A stretch of DNA of 64,000 nucleotides. Origin: Nostoc linckia z4 (lineage in GTDB: Bacteria > Cyanobacteriota > Cyanobacteriia > Cyanobacteriales > Nostocaceae). A program made the position numbers and the translations under genes. Below the pieces are notes generated by a model. The model was given only the letters and a program-made list of their open reading frames with translations. It was not told the DNA's origin and made no database searches. The stretch covers positions 321,014 to 385,013 of the forward strand of contig NZ_LAHA01000001.1 in NCBI RefSeq assembly GCF_002608075.1. Reading direction: 5' to 3'. Of this stretch, positions 27,240 through 37,482 are shown one piece after another. Within the stretch, counting starts at the first letter, position 1. Every line of letters begins with the position of its first letter.

Positions 27240-28883
27240 TTATTGAGAAGAAAGTCTATGTATTTCCTCGCCCAACTGTCGCCGGACTGATTCCAGCTTA
27301 GTTGTATCCCGTGTCCAGTGCTTCCAGTCAAGTCCTACAGTCCGAACTAATGAAAGCGCCCACTGTTGGCGATCGCGATTTTTAAGTATTTCCAGATACT
27401 CGTAATCTTCTACGCCTTCTCTAAGCCACTTCAGCCTCATGGAAGGAACAACTCCTTTGATACCTACTTGTTTCCCTGGATAAAACAACATTCCTTCACC
27501 AGGAAAATAGTGTTTGTATTTCTTCTGGAAGTATGTTTGAACGTCTTTCCAAGGATCTTTTGTCCATAGGTCAACTCGCCAGTATAAAATCCCTGTTAAT
27601 CCAAGGCTTTGGCTAATAAAACCCGGATGAATTCGGTAGTTTATTGGTTCAAAATCTATCTGCCATTTGGGAGAGTATCCGTCTTGTACTAAAGCATTGT
27701 AAGACCAAACTTTATCTCCTTTTTGTAAAACTTCAGTAATTCGCTCAGCAGCTTCATCATAGACTTCTGGCAATACTATCCATATATCTACAGCTGTACG
27801 TCCAGTTCCAGAACCATCATCATAAAGTGCAGGTGTGGGAGTCATTGCTAAAGCAGTTGCAACTCCAGCTTGATGAAAATTTCGCGCCCATTCCTTTACT
27901 GGTTCAATTAAATTTGAGCAGTTATCAATTTCATCAGCATATCTAGCATAGAGAAATAAACCTGATTGATGTTTAGCAGCAGTGGTTTTAATCTTTTGAA
28001 GAGGAGGTGCTGGAGCCATTTTGCAAGTACTGACATTAGCCCCACTCCAAAAAGGAAGACTCCGGGAACGCAGTCCCCATTGCTTGATTAACTCTGGTTC
28101 GTATGCTGGATTAAAATGAGCATCTGGCATTAATTTATGTTTGAGAAGTTCGATCATTTCGCTTTTATCTTCATGTTCATAAAATGTGAACTCAGAATTC
28201 AGCGATGGTTTGATGGGTAGCTCAAAATTCCAAACTTTCAAGTGAATTTTACCTGCCATCTTTCCTTGGTCGCTACTAACAGTAAAAGTACCTTCATAGT
28301 TTCCAGCTTGAGTGTTGCGCGGGACAAAAATGTCTACCCAAATCGGTTGGTTATATCCAGCTTTTAAGTTGAATGGAACAGCGTCTAATTCTGCACCTGT
28401 AATATCTTTTTTGTTTTCGGGATTAATAAATGGAATTAATCCATCAGCATACCATCCAGTACCTAAAGATGGATTGGTACTGCCTTTTTTGTTAGGACTG
28501 GCATGAGTAACGCGGACGTAATGTTCGCGGTAGAGTGTAATATTTGAGTTGGAAATTACTCGATTATTAACAGCAGACAAATCCGAAACCACGACATTTA
28601 CATTTGTCAAACCATTATTGGGTGCGCGAATTCCTATTTGAAAAGGTTCGTATTCTCCCCGCGCCGCATACAAATCAATTTCGGTTTTAGCTCCTGCTGG
28701 GTCTTTTTGCTTGATTCTTTGCAGATTCGGAACTACCCAGACAACAAAGCGATCGCCTAAGGATGAGTTATTAGCTAATAACCCAATATTTAAACAAGCA
28801 AATAAAGTAAATACTGCCCCCAATATCCCGAAGATAAGTTTGAGTTTGTTGGCAAATCTGAGCTTTTTTTTAAAAAAAGACAC
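27240..28883 (-). CDS. Membrane-anchored DUF4091-domain protein (glycoside-hydrolase-like)
   Basis: A 547-residue protein with an N-terminal signal anchor (LIFGILGAVFTLFACLNIGLL). Residues about 50-230 form beta-sandwich domains (YAARGEYEPFQIGIRAP, NTQAGNYEGTFTVS); the C-terminal part holds the DUF4091 signature (GILYWRVDLWTKDPWKDV, FYPGKQVGIKGVVPSMRLKW, REGVEDYEYLEIL). DUF4091 is related to GH123-like glycosidases, often N-acetylhexosaminidases. Placed between polysaccharide and RTX genes, a role in cell-surface glycan turnover is plausible but not shown. Catalytic residues not assigned. Confidence 0.8.
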   Translation of the reverse strand: MSFFKKKLRFANKLKLIFGILGAVFTLFACLNIGLLANNSSLGDRFVVWVVPNLQRIKQKDPAGAKTEIDLYAARGEYEPFQIGIRAPNNGLTNVNVVVSDLSAVNNRVISNSNITLYREHYVRVTHASPNKKGSTNPSLGTGWYADGLIPFINPENKKDITGAELDAVPFNLKAGYNQPIWVDIFVPRNTQAGNYEGTFTVSSDQGKMAGKIHLKVWNFELPIKPSLNSEFTFYEHEDKSEMIELLKHKLMPDAHFNPAYEPELIKQWGLRSRSLPFWSGANVSTCKMAPAPPLQKIKTTAAKHQSGLFLYARYADEIDNCSNLIEPVKEWARNFHQAGVATALAMTPTPALYDDGSGTGRTAVDIWIVLPEVYDEAAERITEVLQKGDKVWSYNALVQDGYSPKWQIDFEPINYRIHPGFISQSLGLTGILYWRVDLWTKDPWKDVQTYFQKKYKHYFPGEGMLFYPGKQVGIKGVVPSMRLKWLREGVEDYEYLEILKNRDRQQWALSLVRTVGLDWKHWTRDTTKLESVRRQLGEEIHRLSSQ

Positions 28884-30237
28884 TTCAAATTCTCCTGATG
28901 CAAATATTCTTGAAGAGAGAGATAAATTTTATACTTGGAGATTAGTAAATGCCTGAAATATTAATTTACCATTTCATAGTGTTTTCTCTAAGACTTGTGC
29001 AACCAAATAAAATCAAAAGTTTTAATTTCTTCAAAGCAGATGACAGAAAATTTAAAAATAAAATAAAAAGAATAGGACTTACGCAAAAACTTATGATTAG
29101 CTATAATTTTTGTATAAATACGCTTGTATTCGCTGTAAAACATCTAGACGTTTTCCAAGATGAGCGATCGCCAATTTTCCAATTTGACATCACTATAAAG
29201 TTTATGTAAAGCTGCGAGGTTTCTTAACGCCAAAAATTTATAGATAATATATCAATTTAAGTTATGTATTTTTTGAATTTTTGCCTTTATTAAAAAAATA
29301 TTTTATTTACATAAATAAAAATAATTTTTAACAAAATAAACAACAATTGAAATATAAATTAATAATCAAACTCTATTACGCTAAAAAAGCTGTTAAGGTT
29401 CACCAAAAAAATCAGTAGAGGCTGAAAAATATTTAATTTAAGTTAATTCACTATATTGCAATGTATTATTAATGATATTTTTCAACATTTTAAAGATTTG
29501 ATAAAGAAGTTTAGTTAACCTATCGAACGTGATAAGTAAATACTTACAGCTTAACTCAAAAAAATTGACAAAAGAATCAAAATTATCGATCTAATTACCA
29601 TTTGAATAATAAATGCTAAAGGTAACAGGGAGATTCCCACATTTATAATGTGGGATTTCAAAAATGGTGCTGTTTTTTACCCTTTGCGTTTGTTGAAGAA
29701 GAATTCAGAAGTCAGAATGGGCTAAACGCCCCGCTACCGCTAACAGGAGTCAGAATCAATTAGTGGCGGGTCTAAATCCCCCACTAATTGTTCGCGTAGC
29801 GTCTCTCCTTGGGAGAAGACCACTAAATCTTTGATTTAGTGGGGGTCTTAAAGCCGTTTATTCATCTACTAGTCGCACTCCAATTCAATTCTGAATTCTG
29901 GCGACTGACTCCTGAATTCTGTTTTGATAAAAACATCTTTTTTAAACTGCGGCTCTAGTTTTTTGTTCCCTGATGCCTACCTTGAAGGAATAATTTTTAG
30001 AGACATAAATTATCTAATTTTGTAGATTAGGCATGTTATTTGCCACTAATCAAAGGCAGGCTTTTCTGGCTTGCCAACAATAATTAGTTGGATATTTTTT
30101 GTTTAGAACTTTCTAAACAAACAATTTAATGTTTTCTAATTTAACACTTATACAAATGGTAAGCGATCGACATTGAACTGATGAATAGTTCTTTGATTGA
30201 GGCTGAACTTACATATCATAAATTCAGGAGAAATAAC
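28884..30237. other. 1.35-kb leader / intergenic region upstream of the first RTX gene
   Basis: No gene is supported; the 86-codon frame at 28949-29209 has no ribosome site. It contains AT-rich DNA, a CCCACATTTATAATGTGGG hairpin at about 29635-29653 and a repeat cluster at 29697-29925. Scattered blocks are related to the region upstream of the second RTX gene: ATCAATTTAAGTTAT near 29250, ACATTTTAAAGATTTG near 29485, GTTGGATATTTTTTG near 30090, and AGTTCTTTGATTGAGGCTGA just before the gene. Confidence 0.55.
29697..29925. repeat. Cluster of short dispersed repeats
   Basis: GAATTCAG/GGAGTCAG units flank two hairpin repeats: ATTAGTGG ... CCACTAAT (29759-29788, loop contains CGGGTCTAAATCCC) and CCACTAAATC/GATTTAGTGG (29820-29842). 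Between them GTAGCGTCTCTCCTTGGGAGAAGAC matches a motif common in Nostoc-like genomes. The cluster has no counterpart upstream of the second RTX gene, so it was inserted into the first leader or lost from the second. Confidence 0.75.
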
Positions 30238-32025
30238 ATGGCATCTATTTTCGGTACCACAAATCCTGACAGTCTGACTGGAACTTCGGGAAATGACACT
30301 ATAGTTGGTTGGGCACTTGGTGGTAATGCCAATAGTACCTCTGGTAACGATACTTTAAATGGTGCAGCTGGTAACGATTCCCTTGCAGGTGGGACAGGGA
30401 ACGACAGCTTAATTGGTGGAGATGGCAACGACACACTAGATGGCGGTACAGGAAACGATACCTTCAGAGGCGGCCAGGGTAGCGATAGCATTAATGGCGG
30501 AGATGGCCTCGATACCGCAGACTACAGTCAACTCAATCAAACCATTACCTTGTCAGGTGTCGGAACCATTCAAAAAGGGGCATTAGGGCAAGACCAACTT
30601 TTTAAAGTAGAAAAAGTTATTGCAAATGCTAGCGTTGCTAACAACACCATAGATGCATCTGCATCTTTGTCAGGAGTATTTATTAGCGTTAACCTGCAAG
30701 CCCAAACTATCTCTGCTAATAACGTTCCTGGTTTGGGAACAATATCATTTTCTGTAATCAACTTTGATAACATCATCGGCACAAATGCAAATGACATCAT
30801 TATTGGTGACAACCAAAACAACCAATTATCAGGTAATGGTGGCAACGATAGTCTAAACGGTGGAAATGGCGATGACACACTTAATGGTGGTTTAGGTACT
30901 GACACATTGAATGGCGCAGCAGGCAATGACACCTATATCATTGACGGTGCTGTTGACACTATTGTTGAGGCTGCTAATTCCGGTACAGATGTCGTTCGGT
31001 CTTCTATTACCTACACACTCGCTGCTAATGTGGAAAATCTCAGGCAAACGGGAACTAGCGCCATCAACGGCACAGGTAACACTCTTAACAACTTCCTGTT
31101 TGGTAATAGTGCAAACAACACTCTTAATGGTAGAGCAGGTAATGACACCCTAGACGGTAATTTGGGCAATGACATCCTCAATGGTGAGGATGGCAATGAT
31201 AGCCTACAAGGCGGGCCTGGTAATGACAGTATCAATGGAGGATCTGGAGACGACATCCTCATCGGTACTTTTCCTGGTAGCTTGCTTCCACCGGGATTAG
31301 GAGAACTTGATACCCTGACTGGTGGACTTGGGGTAGATAGATTTATCCTGGGAGACTCTTTAAATGTTTTCTACGACGATAACAACACTATCAATCCTGG
31401 TTTTAGTGACTTGGCTGTTATCACTGACTTCGACTCGAACCTAGATAGAATTGAACTCAAAGGAGCTGTACAGGACTACCTGCTGCAAGGTGTTGCAGGC
31501 AATACACGGATATTCTTAAACAAACCGGGAACAGAACCAGATGAGATTATAGGTATTGTGCAAGGAAGAACCAATCTCAGACTTGATAGTGACGACTTTC
31601 TTTTCTATGAGCAGGAAGATGCTGGGCAAGGTACAAACAATACACTAGCCACTGCTGAAGGATTAGGTTCCCTATCATCAGGATCGAATGTGAATATTTC
31701 AGCTCGCTTAGCAACAATTCAAGGGAGTAATCTTGATTTTGACTTTTTTAGATTTTCTTTAGCAAATGCAGGAACTGTCACTATTGAGACCCTGACATCA
31801 GGAGATACAGTTCTCGGACTGTTTAACAACGCTGGTAATGTACTGCAAGTCAATGATGATTCTGGCGCAAACTTACAATCGTTTATCAGTAGTTCTCTAA
31901 GTGCAGGTACGTACTCTATTGCAGTGAGTAAATTTAATTTCTTTCCTCAAGATGGTGGAACTTTCTTAGGAGGTGGCATATCTAATCCTGATTTTTCTTA
32001 TACGCTCAAAGTTACTTTTGCTTAA
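30238..32025 (+). CDS. RTX (hemolysin-type calcium-binding repeat) protein, copy 1
   Basis: 595 residues with no cleavable signal peptide. GGxGxDxLx nonapeptide repeats occur in three blocks: residues about 30-95, 200-250 and 300-355 (for example [20 protein letters not shown] and [20 protein letters not shown]). They form a Ca-binding parallel beta roll. A C-terminal domain (about 475-595) resembles the PPC/DVUA0089 type ([20 protein letters not shown] ... VLQVNDDSG). The ATG at 30238 with AGGAG 8 bases upstream is chosen over the in-frame 30181 because the paralogue has the same site. Probably exported by a type I system encoded elsewhere; cell-surface or matrix protein. Confidence 0.9.
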   Translation: MASIFGTTNPDSLTGTSGNDTIVGWALGGNANSTSGNDTLNGAAGNDSLAGGTGNDSLIGGDGNDTLDGGTGNDTFRGGQGSDSINGGDGLDTADYSQLNQTITLSGVGTIQKGALGQDQLFKVEKVIANASVANNTIDASASLSGVFISVNLQAQTISANNVPGLGTISFSVINFDNIIGTNANDIIIGDNQNNQLSGNGGNDSLNGGNGDDTLNGGLGTDTLNGAAGNDTYIIDGAVDTIVEAANSGTDVVRSSITYTLAANVENLRQTGTSAINGTGNTLNNFLFGNSANNTLNGRAGNDTLDGNLGNDILNGEDGNDSLQGGPGNDSINGGSGDDILIGTFPGSLLPPGLGELDTLTGGLGVDRFILGDSLNVFYDDNNTINPGFSDLAVITDFDSNLDRIELKGAVQDYLLQGVAGNTRIFLNKPGTEPDEIIGIVQGRTNLRLDSDDFLFYEQEDAGQGTNNTLATAEGLGSLSSGSNVNISARLATIQGSNLDFDFFRFSLANAGTVTIETLTSGDTVLGLFNNAGNVLQVNDDSGANLQSFISSSLSAGTYSIAVSKFNFFPQDGGTFLGGGISNPDFSYTLKVTFA

Positions 32026-32209
32026 AAACTTTTTTAACTTGGGAAACTACTAAGAATAAAAAATCAGTTTAGGGGACTTCTAAGTAAAAAAATATTCCAT
32101 TACTATTGTTGACTGTTGACTGTTAACTGTGAATCTTCGATAGTGTACCCTATAACCGGAATAATTGATTTTTTGGAGTTCCCTAGAGTTACATCCGCCA
32201 GAAACTAAA

Positions 32210-32246
32210 CTTCACTAAATCAATCAATGATTTGGTGAAGTTTTAT
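32210..32246 (+). terminator. Rho-independent terminator after RTX copy 1
   Basis: CTTCACTAAATCA (32210-32222) pairs with TGATTTGGTGAAG (32228-32240), one G-T wobble, followed by TTTT. Confidence 0.75.
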
Positions 32247-32391
32247 TAGACTTCTAAGAGAAGTCGGGAAAAGGGGAAAGGGGAAAGGGAAAGGGGAAAG
32301 AAAAAACCTTTACCCTTTAACCTTTTCCCAAAACCAAATTCCGAGTTGAAAATGCACAAAGCGAGCAGTATTGAGATGTATCCCTTTTTCC

Positions 32392-32424
32392 ACAAGAGTG
32401 CAAAAGTGCTTTTTGCACTCTTGT
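32392..32424 (+). terminator. Strong hairpin, terminator-like
   Basis: ACAAGAGTGCAAAA pairs perfectly over 14 bases with TTTTGCACTCTTGT around a 5-base loop. The tail is only moderately T-rich (CTATTCTTTATTC). It may be a second terminator or an RNA structure. Confidence 0.5.
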
Positions 32425-33162
32425 CTATTCTTTATTCACCAGCCAGTAATACTGCAATAGGTAACTGAATTGTCGATTAATAAAATTTCTGTAAAGTTTA
32501 GCTGCTATTATGTACAAAACTTTTATGAATCGATGTATCAATTTAACTTATCAATTTCTCAAAAAATTGCTTTAATGTAAAAGTATTTTTTGTGGTGGAA
32601 AATAATATTTTTTTTACAAAAAATCTGATATTGATACGTAACTTAACCAATACGATACTTTTATTGAAAAGCTATTAAAACTTTTACTAAAAAAATTAGT
32701 TTATTGAAAATAAATCTTAATGAAGATTTACATTTTTTGTGAATCTATTATAAATAATATCAATTGACATTTTGAAGATTTGTTAAAGCATTGTATGTAT
32801 ACTTTAACTCATGATAATTAATAATTACGGCATAAAAAAATTAGCAAACTAATCAATATAAATGATTTTTGGGACTAATTACTTACCATTTACGTAATCG
32901 GTTTAGGGAGTTATAAGAAATAAAATTATCTAGTCTGTTTGTATGGCGATCGCCCCGTTCACCTCTAAGGTTTTTAACCTAGTTACAATCAGCACTTGGA
33001 TATTTTTGATTTGCTTTTTCCAAAACAGAAGATTACGCAAATAGCAAGTAATTTATATCTAACTGATAAAAAGTTCTTTGACTAATGCTGAACTTAAACA
33101 GTATTCAAAACCATTTTGCAAACAACCTCTTGGGCATTAGTTAAAACTTCAGGAGAAATAAC

Positions 33163-34512
33163 ATGGCAGTTATTTTTGGTACGACGGGTTCCGATCTTAG
33201 AAACGGAACTTCAGGAAATGACACGATATATGGTTGGGCTAATGGCGGTAATGCCAATAGTACATCCGCTAACGATACCTTAAATGGTGCGGCTGGTAAC
33301 GATAATTTGTTTGGTGGGACGGGAAACGACAGTCTTATCGGTGGAGATGGTAATGATACCCTTGATGGCGGTAGCAGTACTGACACTTTAAACGGTGGAT
33401 TAGGTAACGATACTTACATAATTACCGATGTTACTGATATTATTACTGAAGCTGCTAATTCCGGCACAGATAGCGTTAGGTCTTCTATTAGCTACACATT
33501 AATAGCGAATTTGGAGAATCTGACCCTGACGGGAACTAGTGGTATTAATGGTACAGGTAACACCCTGAGCAACTTCCTGTTTGGTAATAGTGCAAACAAC
33601 ACTCTTAATAGTAGGGCAGGCAATGATACCCTGGATGGTAATTTGGGCAATGACATCCTCAATGGTGAGGACGGTAATGATAGTCTACAGGGCGGGCCTG
33701 GTAATGACAGTATCAACGGAGGTTCTGGAAACGATGTGTTGATTGGTGTTTTTCCTGGAAGTCAGCTTCCACCAGGATCGGGGGAGATTGATATTCTCAC
33801 TGGTGGAATTGGGGTAGATAGATTTGTTCTTGGGAATGCGACAAATGTTTTCTACGACGATAACAACACTAGCAACGCAGGTTTTGGAGATTTAGCCACC
33901 ATTACTGATTTCAACTCTAGCGAAGATCGAATTGAACTCAAAGGATCTGTACAGAACTATCGCCTGCAAGTTGTTGGAACTAACACACAAATATTTTTAG
34001 ACAAACCAGGAACAGAACCAGATGAGATTATAGGTATTGTCCAAGGAAGAACCAATCTTAGACTTGATAGTGATGACTTCCTTTTCTATGAACGAGAAAA
34101 TCCTGGACAAGCTACAAACAATACACTAACCACTGCTGAAGGATTAGGTTCCCTATCATCAGGCTCAGATGTGAATATTTCAGGTGAATTAGTATCAGTT
34201 CAACCAGGAGATAATCCTGATTTTGACTTTTTTAGATTTTCCATCGCTAATTCATCAACTGTAACTATCAGAACAGTGACACTTGATGATACGATTCTCG
34301 GTCTATTTAATAATGCTGGAACTTTGCTGCAATTTAATGATGATAGTGGCAATGAATCAGACTTTGGATCGTTAATCACCGCTTCACTAGGTGCAGGGAC
34401 ATATTCTATTTCAGTAAGTAAATATGCTTTCTTTCCTCAAAATGGTGGAACTTTCTCTGGCGAAAGTGATACTTTTTCTGTTCCTTATACCTTAGAAGTT
34501 ACTTTGGCATAG
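33163..34512 (+). CDS. RTX (hemolysin-type calcium-binding repeat) protein, copy 2
   Basis: A 449-residue paralogue of the upstream RTX protein. The N-terminus (MAVIFGTTGSDLRNGTSGND), RTX blocks and C-terminal PPC-like domain match copy 1, but about 145 residues of the first copy (its non-repeat insert and one repeat block) are missing. Near-identical stretches such as [19 protein letters not shown] and [20 protein letters not shown] suggest recent duplication or gene conversion. The same AGGAGAAATAAC ribosome-site context precedes the ATG. Presumed secreted, calcium-binding. Confidence 0.9.
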   Translation: MAVIFGTTGSDLRNGTSGNDTIYGWANGGNANSTSANDTLNGAAGNDNLFGGTGNDSLIGGDGNDTLDGGSSTDTLNGGLGNDTYIITDVTDIITEAANSGTDSVRSSISYTLIANLENLTLTGTSGINGTGNTLSNFLFGNSANNTLNSRAGNDTLDGNLGNDILNGEDGNDSLQGGPGNDSINGGSGNDVLIGVFPGSQLPPGSGEIDILTGGIGVDRFVLGNATNVFYDDNNTSNAGFGDLATITDFNSSEDRIELKGSVQNYRLQVVGTNTQIFLDKPGTEPDEIIGIVQGRTNLRLDSDDFLFYERENPGQATNNTLTTAEGLGSLSSGSDVNISGELVSVQPGDNPDFDFFRFSIANSSTVTIRTVTLDDTILGLFNNAGTLLQFNDDSGNESDFGSLITASLGAGTYSISVSKYAFFPQNGGTFSGESDTFSVPYTLEVTLA

Positions 34513-34623
34513 GTACGTAGAATTTTATTAATGATATAAGTCCCGACATTTAATTATGGGGATTATTAATTTTGAATTCGGAATTCGGAGCAAAGCGACG
34601 TGATTTGGTTTATGGAGAAAATC

Positions 34624-36054
34624 ATGAATATAGCAAAGTGCAAATCTACTAATAAATTCACTATCAAAGGCTGGTTTTTTTGGTTTCAAACACTTTTATT
34701 GACAATATTGTTATTAAACTATGGAACTACTGTAGTTAATGCTGCACCTGAAGCTCTACGTTCTGATATTAAAATTCGCAATATTGTCAATACAAAATCG
34801 ATTTCTCCCTCTGTTCGGATTGTCAAAGATCCACGGAACAATACCCTCTATTATCTCAAACGTAATGGGGAAATTTATCGAGTTAATTTAGCGTCATCTA
34901 CTACTACACTTGTTTATAGCTTTAACGATCATAAAGTCAGTGAAACTCAAGGAATAGCCATTGGCCCTAACGGTACTATTTATTTAATTGGCAATGGAAA
35001 CGTAGCCAATGACCAGACCAAAGCAATTATTGTTAAAGGTGTAATTAATTCAAATACAGGACAGCGTATTTGGTCTGTTTTGGCTAAAAGTGCAGCCTAT
35101 CCTAAAAGTAAAACAGCCTATGACCATCGTTTCAATGGTGTAGTTGTTAGCTTAGATGGTAATTATATTTATATCAATAGCGGTTCTCGCACCGATCATG
35201 GTGAAGTTCAAACTGCTGGTGGTTTATATCCCAACACTCGTGAAGTCGGATTAACAGCCTGTATTATTCGTCTTCCTACTAATGGACAAAATTTATTTCT
35301 GGCAAATAATCGAGCAACTTTAAAAAGTGCTGGCTATATTTTTGCAGAAGGAATACGCAATACTTATGATATGGCTTTCGCACCTAATGGAGATTTATTT
35401 GGTGCAGAAAATGGGCCCGATCGCGATATGTCAGAAGAATTAAATTGGCTGCGTCAAGGTTTTCATTACGGCTTTCCCTGGCGCATTGGTGGAACAGACA
35501 ATCCACAACAATACCCAAATTATAATCCTGCCAACGACCGTTTATTAAATCCCAAATTTGGCGCAGTGACAAAAGGCTATTATTATAACGATCCTACCTT
35601 TCCCCCTAAGCCTAATATCACCTTGACAGAACCAATTCCTAATTTTGGCCCGGATGCAGATAATTATCGCGATCCTCAAAATGGCCAAATCAAAGATGCT
35701 AGCTTTTTGGGACAAAGTTTGAGTACTTTTACAACACACCGTTCTCCTTTGGGTTTAGTTTTTGATACCCAAGGAGCAATGAGTCCAGAATTCAACAGAG
35801 ATGGATTTGTATTAAGTTGGACTATAGGCGATCCCACTGGCGAAACAGTCGCAGGCCCTTTTAAAGATGCCAGTCAAGATCTGTTGCATTTAAATTTGAC
35901 GAAAGTAGGAACTACCAATTACAAACTTGAAGCCAGACGTATTGTTCAAGGTTTCAGTAATCCCATTGATGCTGAAATTATTGGCAATAAAATCTATGTT
36001 TTGGAATACGGTGGAAATCAAGGGATTTGGGAAGTTACTATACCTGCTAAGTGA
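34624..36054 (+). CDS. Secreted glucose/sorbosone dehydrogenase-like beta-propeller protein
   Basis: About 476 residues with an N-terminal signal peptide (WFFWFQTLLLTILLLNYGTT, cleavage near VNAAPEA). The propeller has GSDH/PQQ-type features: VVSLDGNYIYINSGSRTDHG, FAEGIRNTYDMAFAPNGDLF, GAENGPDRDMSEELNWLRQG and THRSPLGLVF. The family oxidises sugars with PQQ in the periplasm, though many members have no proven cofactor. The ATG at 34624 is preceded by GGAG; upstream in-frame starts at 34600 and 34612 are less likely. A separate promoter from the RTX gene is probable. Confidence 0.85.
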   Translation: MNIAKCKSTNKFTIKGWFFWFQTLLLTILLLNYGTTVVNAAPEALRSDIKIRNIVNTKSISPSVRIVKDPRNNTLYYLKRNGEIYRVNLASSTTTLVYSFNDHKVSETQGIAIGPNGTIYLIGNGNVANDQTKAIIVKGVINSNTGQRIWSVLAKSAAYPKSKTAYDHRFNGVVVSLDGNYIYINSGSRTDHGEVQTAGGLYPNTREVGLTACIIRLPTNGQNLFLANNRATLKSAGYIFAEGIRNTYDMAFAPNGDLFGAENGPDRDMSEELNWLRQGFHYGFPWRIGGTDNPQQYPNYNPANDRLLNPKFGAVTKGYYYNDPTFPPKPNITLTEPIPNFGPDADNYRDPQNGQIKDASFLGQSLSTFTTHRSPLGLVFDTQGAMSPEFNRDGFVLSWTIGDPTGETVAGPFKDASQDLLHLNLTKVGTTNYKLEARRIVQGFSNPIDAEIIGNKIYVLEYGGNQGIWEVTIPAK

Positions 36055-36138
36055 GGCAATTTTGGATTTTAGATTTTAAATTTTGGCTTAGAAATGTAAT
36101 TCTAGTGGTCTATCGCATTAGTTATGAGAGATAAATAA

Positions 36139-36195
36139 GTTTGTAGTTAGGACTTTAGTCCTTGATTTTTAAGCACTGAAGTGCTTACTACAAAC
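36139..36195. repeat. Palindromic dispersed repeat (GTTTGTAGT ... ACTACAAAC)
   Basis: The ends GTTTGTAGT and ACTACAAAC are inverted. Inside are two hairpins, AGGACTTTAGTCCT and AAGCACTGAAGTGCTT. This nested form is typical of small non-coding dispersed elements found in many cyanobacteria. It lies between convergent genes. Confidence 0.8.
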
Positions 36196-36318
36196 TCATC
36201 AAAATTAATGAAACAGACTACTAGTTACTGATAGTATTTAACTAAAATTTTGGTGATAATCTGAGGTACAGATAATTGTAGGATTGCATAGCTATGCGCC
36301 CCTACAGGTGTACTTTAT

Positions 36319-37482
36319 TTAGTTGAAATACACTGTTTGGATTGTAGTGTTTTTTTCAGCAAATACATTGTCATATAATTTCTCATATTCAGCCACAATG
36401 GAGTCTAAAGAAAAACATTTTATGACTCTGGCGCGGGCTGCTTTTCCTAAGCTTTCTCTGCCTTCTTTTCCCATATTGATTAATTTTTCCCAAGCGTTTG
36501 CTAATGCTTGTGGATTTCTTGGAGAAACGACTTTTCCGGTATCATCGACAATCCAACCTGAGTCTCCCACATCTGTGACTACACAGGGAACACCACAAGA
36601 CATAGCTTCGCCAATGACGTTGGAAAAACCTTCTCCAGATGAAGAGGAACAGGCGATATCTAAAGCAGCAGTTAAGCGGGGTACGTCATGACGTTCACCT
36701 AATAGATGTATGTGCTTGACAAGCCCTAATTCATCAATTAATTCGGATAAAATTTGATTTTCCCAATCCACTTTATTGCCAATCAAAACAAATTGGACGT
36801 TGGTATACTTTTTCAGTAGTAATGCAGCAGCCTGAAGAAAATTAAAGTGGTCTTTTATGGGGTGATAACGACCAATTAAGCCAATCAATAAAGCATCTTC
36901 TGGAGTATTGAGTTCTGAACGAACGCTGAGACGATCTGCTGTTGATGGTGTGAATTTTTCTGTTTCAAAGCCGTTGGGAATTACACATGTTTTCTCAAGA
37001 CAATAGCCAATTTTTTCATGTTGTTTAGCACTATTGTGAGAGTTATAAATAATTTTGGTCGGTAATTGAGAAAATTGGGCGCAGAGTTTAATAATAATAT
37101 TTGTGCTTGGCTTTTCTAGTTCTAAAGAATGCAGTGAATGGCGTACATTCCAGAAAACAGGCACTTGTCTAAAGATGAAAAGTCTGACAAATTGTGCAGC
37201 CAAGTTTCCATGATACATCCAACCTTGAATTAAATCTGGTTGGAGTTGGCGTATTATCCTAATCATTCGCCAAATATTAATTAGTTTAACTGTTCCTGGT
37301 TGCATACCAATGGTGTAAACAGGAATGCCTAAATTGACAATGCGATCGCCCCATGTACCCCCATCCATTAAAGAAACAACAACCGGACTAAAACGTTGTT
37401 TATCCATCTTAGAAAGAAGTTTATAAAGCATGACTTCTGCACCGCCAGTGGAAAGTCCGGTAATGATATAAATGATTTTCAT
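36319..37482 (-). CDS. GT4-family glycosyltransferase, last gene of operon B
   Basis: A 387-residue GT-B enzyme. The N-terminal IIYITGLSTGGAEVMLYKLL is the typical GGAE acceptor-domain start; IGLIGRYHPIKDHFNF opens the donor domain and SSSGEGFSNVIGEAMSCGVP holds the EX7E motif. It is paralogous to the enzyme two genes upstream (GEAM(A/S)CGVPCVVTDVGDS in both). Its start overlaps the polymerase stop by 4 bases. Sugar specificity unknown. Confidence 0.9.
   Translation of the reverse strand: MKIIYIITGLSTGGAEVMLYKLLSKMDKQRFSPVVVSLMDGGTWGDRIVNLGIPVYTIGMQPGTVKLINIWRMIRIIRQLQPDLIQGWMYHGNLAAQFVRLFIFRQVPVFWNVRHSLHSLELEKPSTNIIIKLCAQFSQLPTKIIYNSHNSAKQHEKIGYCLEKTCVIPNGFETEKFTPSTADRLSVRSELNTPEDALLIGLIGRYHPIKDHFNFLQAAALLLKKYTNVQFVLIGNKVDWENQILSELIDELGLVKHIHLLGERHDVPRLTAALDIACSSSSGEGFSNVIGEAMSCGVPCVVTDVGDSGWIVDDTGKVVSPRNPQALANAWEKLINMGKEGRESLGKAARARVIKCFSLDSIVAEYEKLYDNVFAEKNTTIQTVYFN

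Larger units (their letters stand above)
32026..33162. other. 1.1-kb leader / intergenic region between the RTX genes
   Basis: No gene. It holds a GTTGACTGTTGACTG array at about 32107-32125, a terminator at 32210-32246, a GGGGAAAGGGGAAAGG low-complexity block at 32265-32300, a hairpin at 32392-32424, and then about 600 bases of AT-rich DNA with scattered similarity to the leader of RTX copy 1 (AGTTCTTTGACTAATGCTGA before the gene; TTGGATATTTTTGA near 32997). Confidence 0.55.

Noticed and set aside
28949-29209. 86-codon plus-strand frame in the leader of RTX copy 1
   Set aside because: AT-rich random-looking translation with no start signal; likely chance.
30216-31262. Long minus-strand frames inside the first RTX gene
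   Set aside because: Shadows of the repetitive Gly/Asp codons on the other strand; LPSPPxxxSLP composition is the mirror of the repeat.
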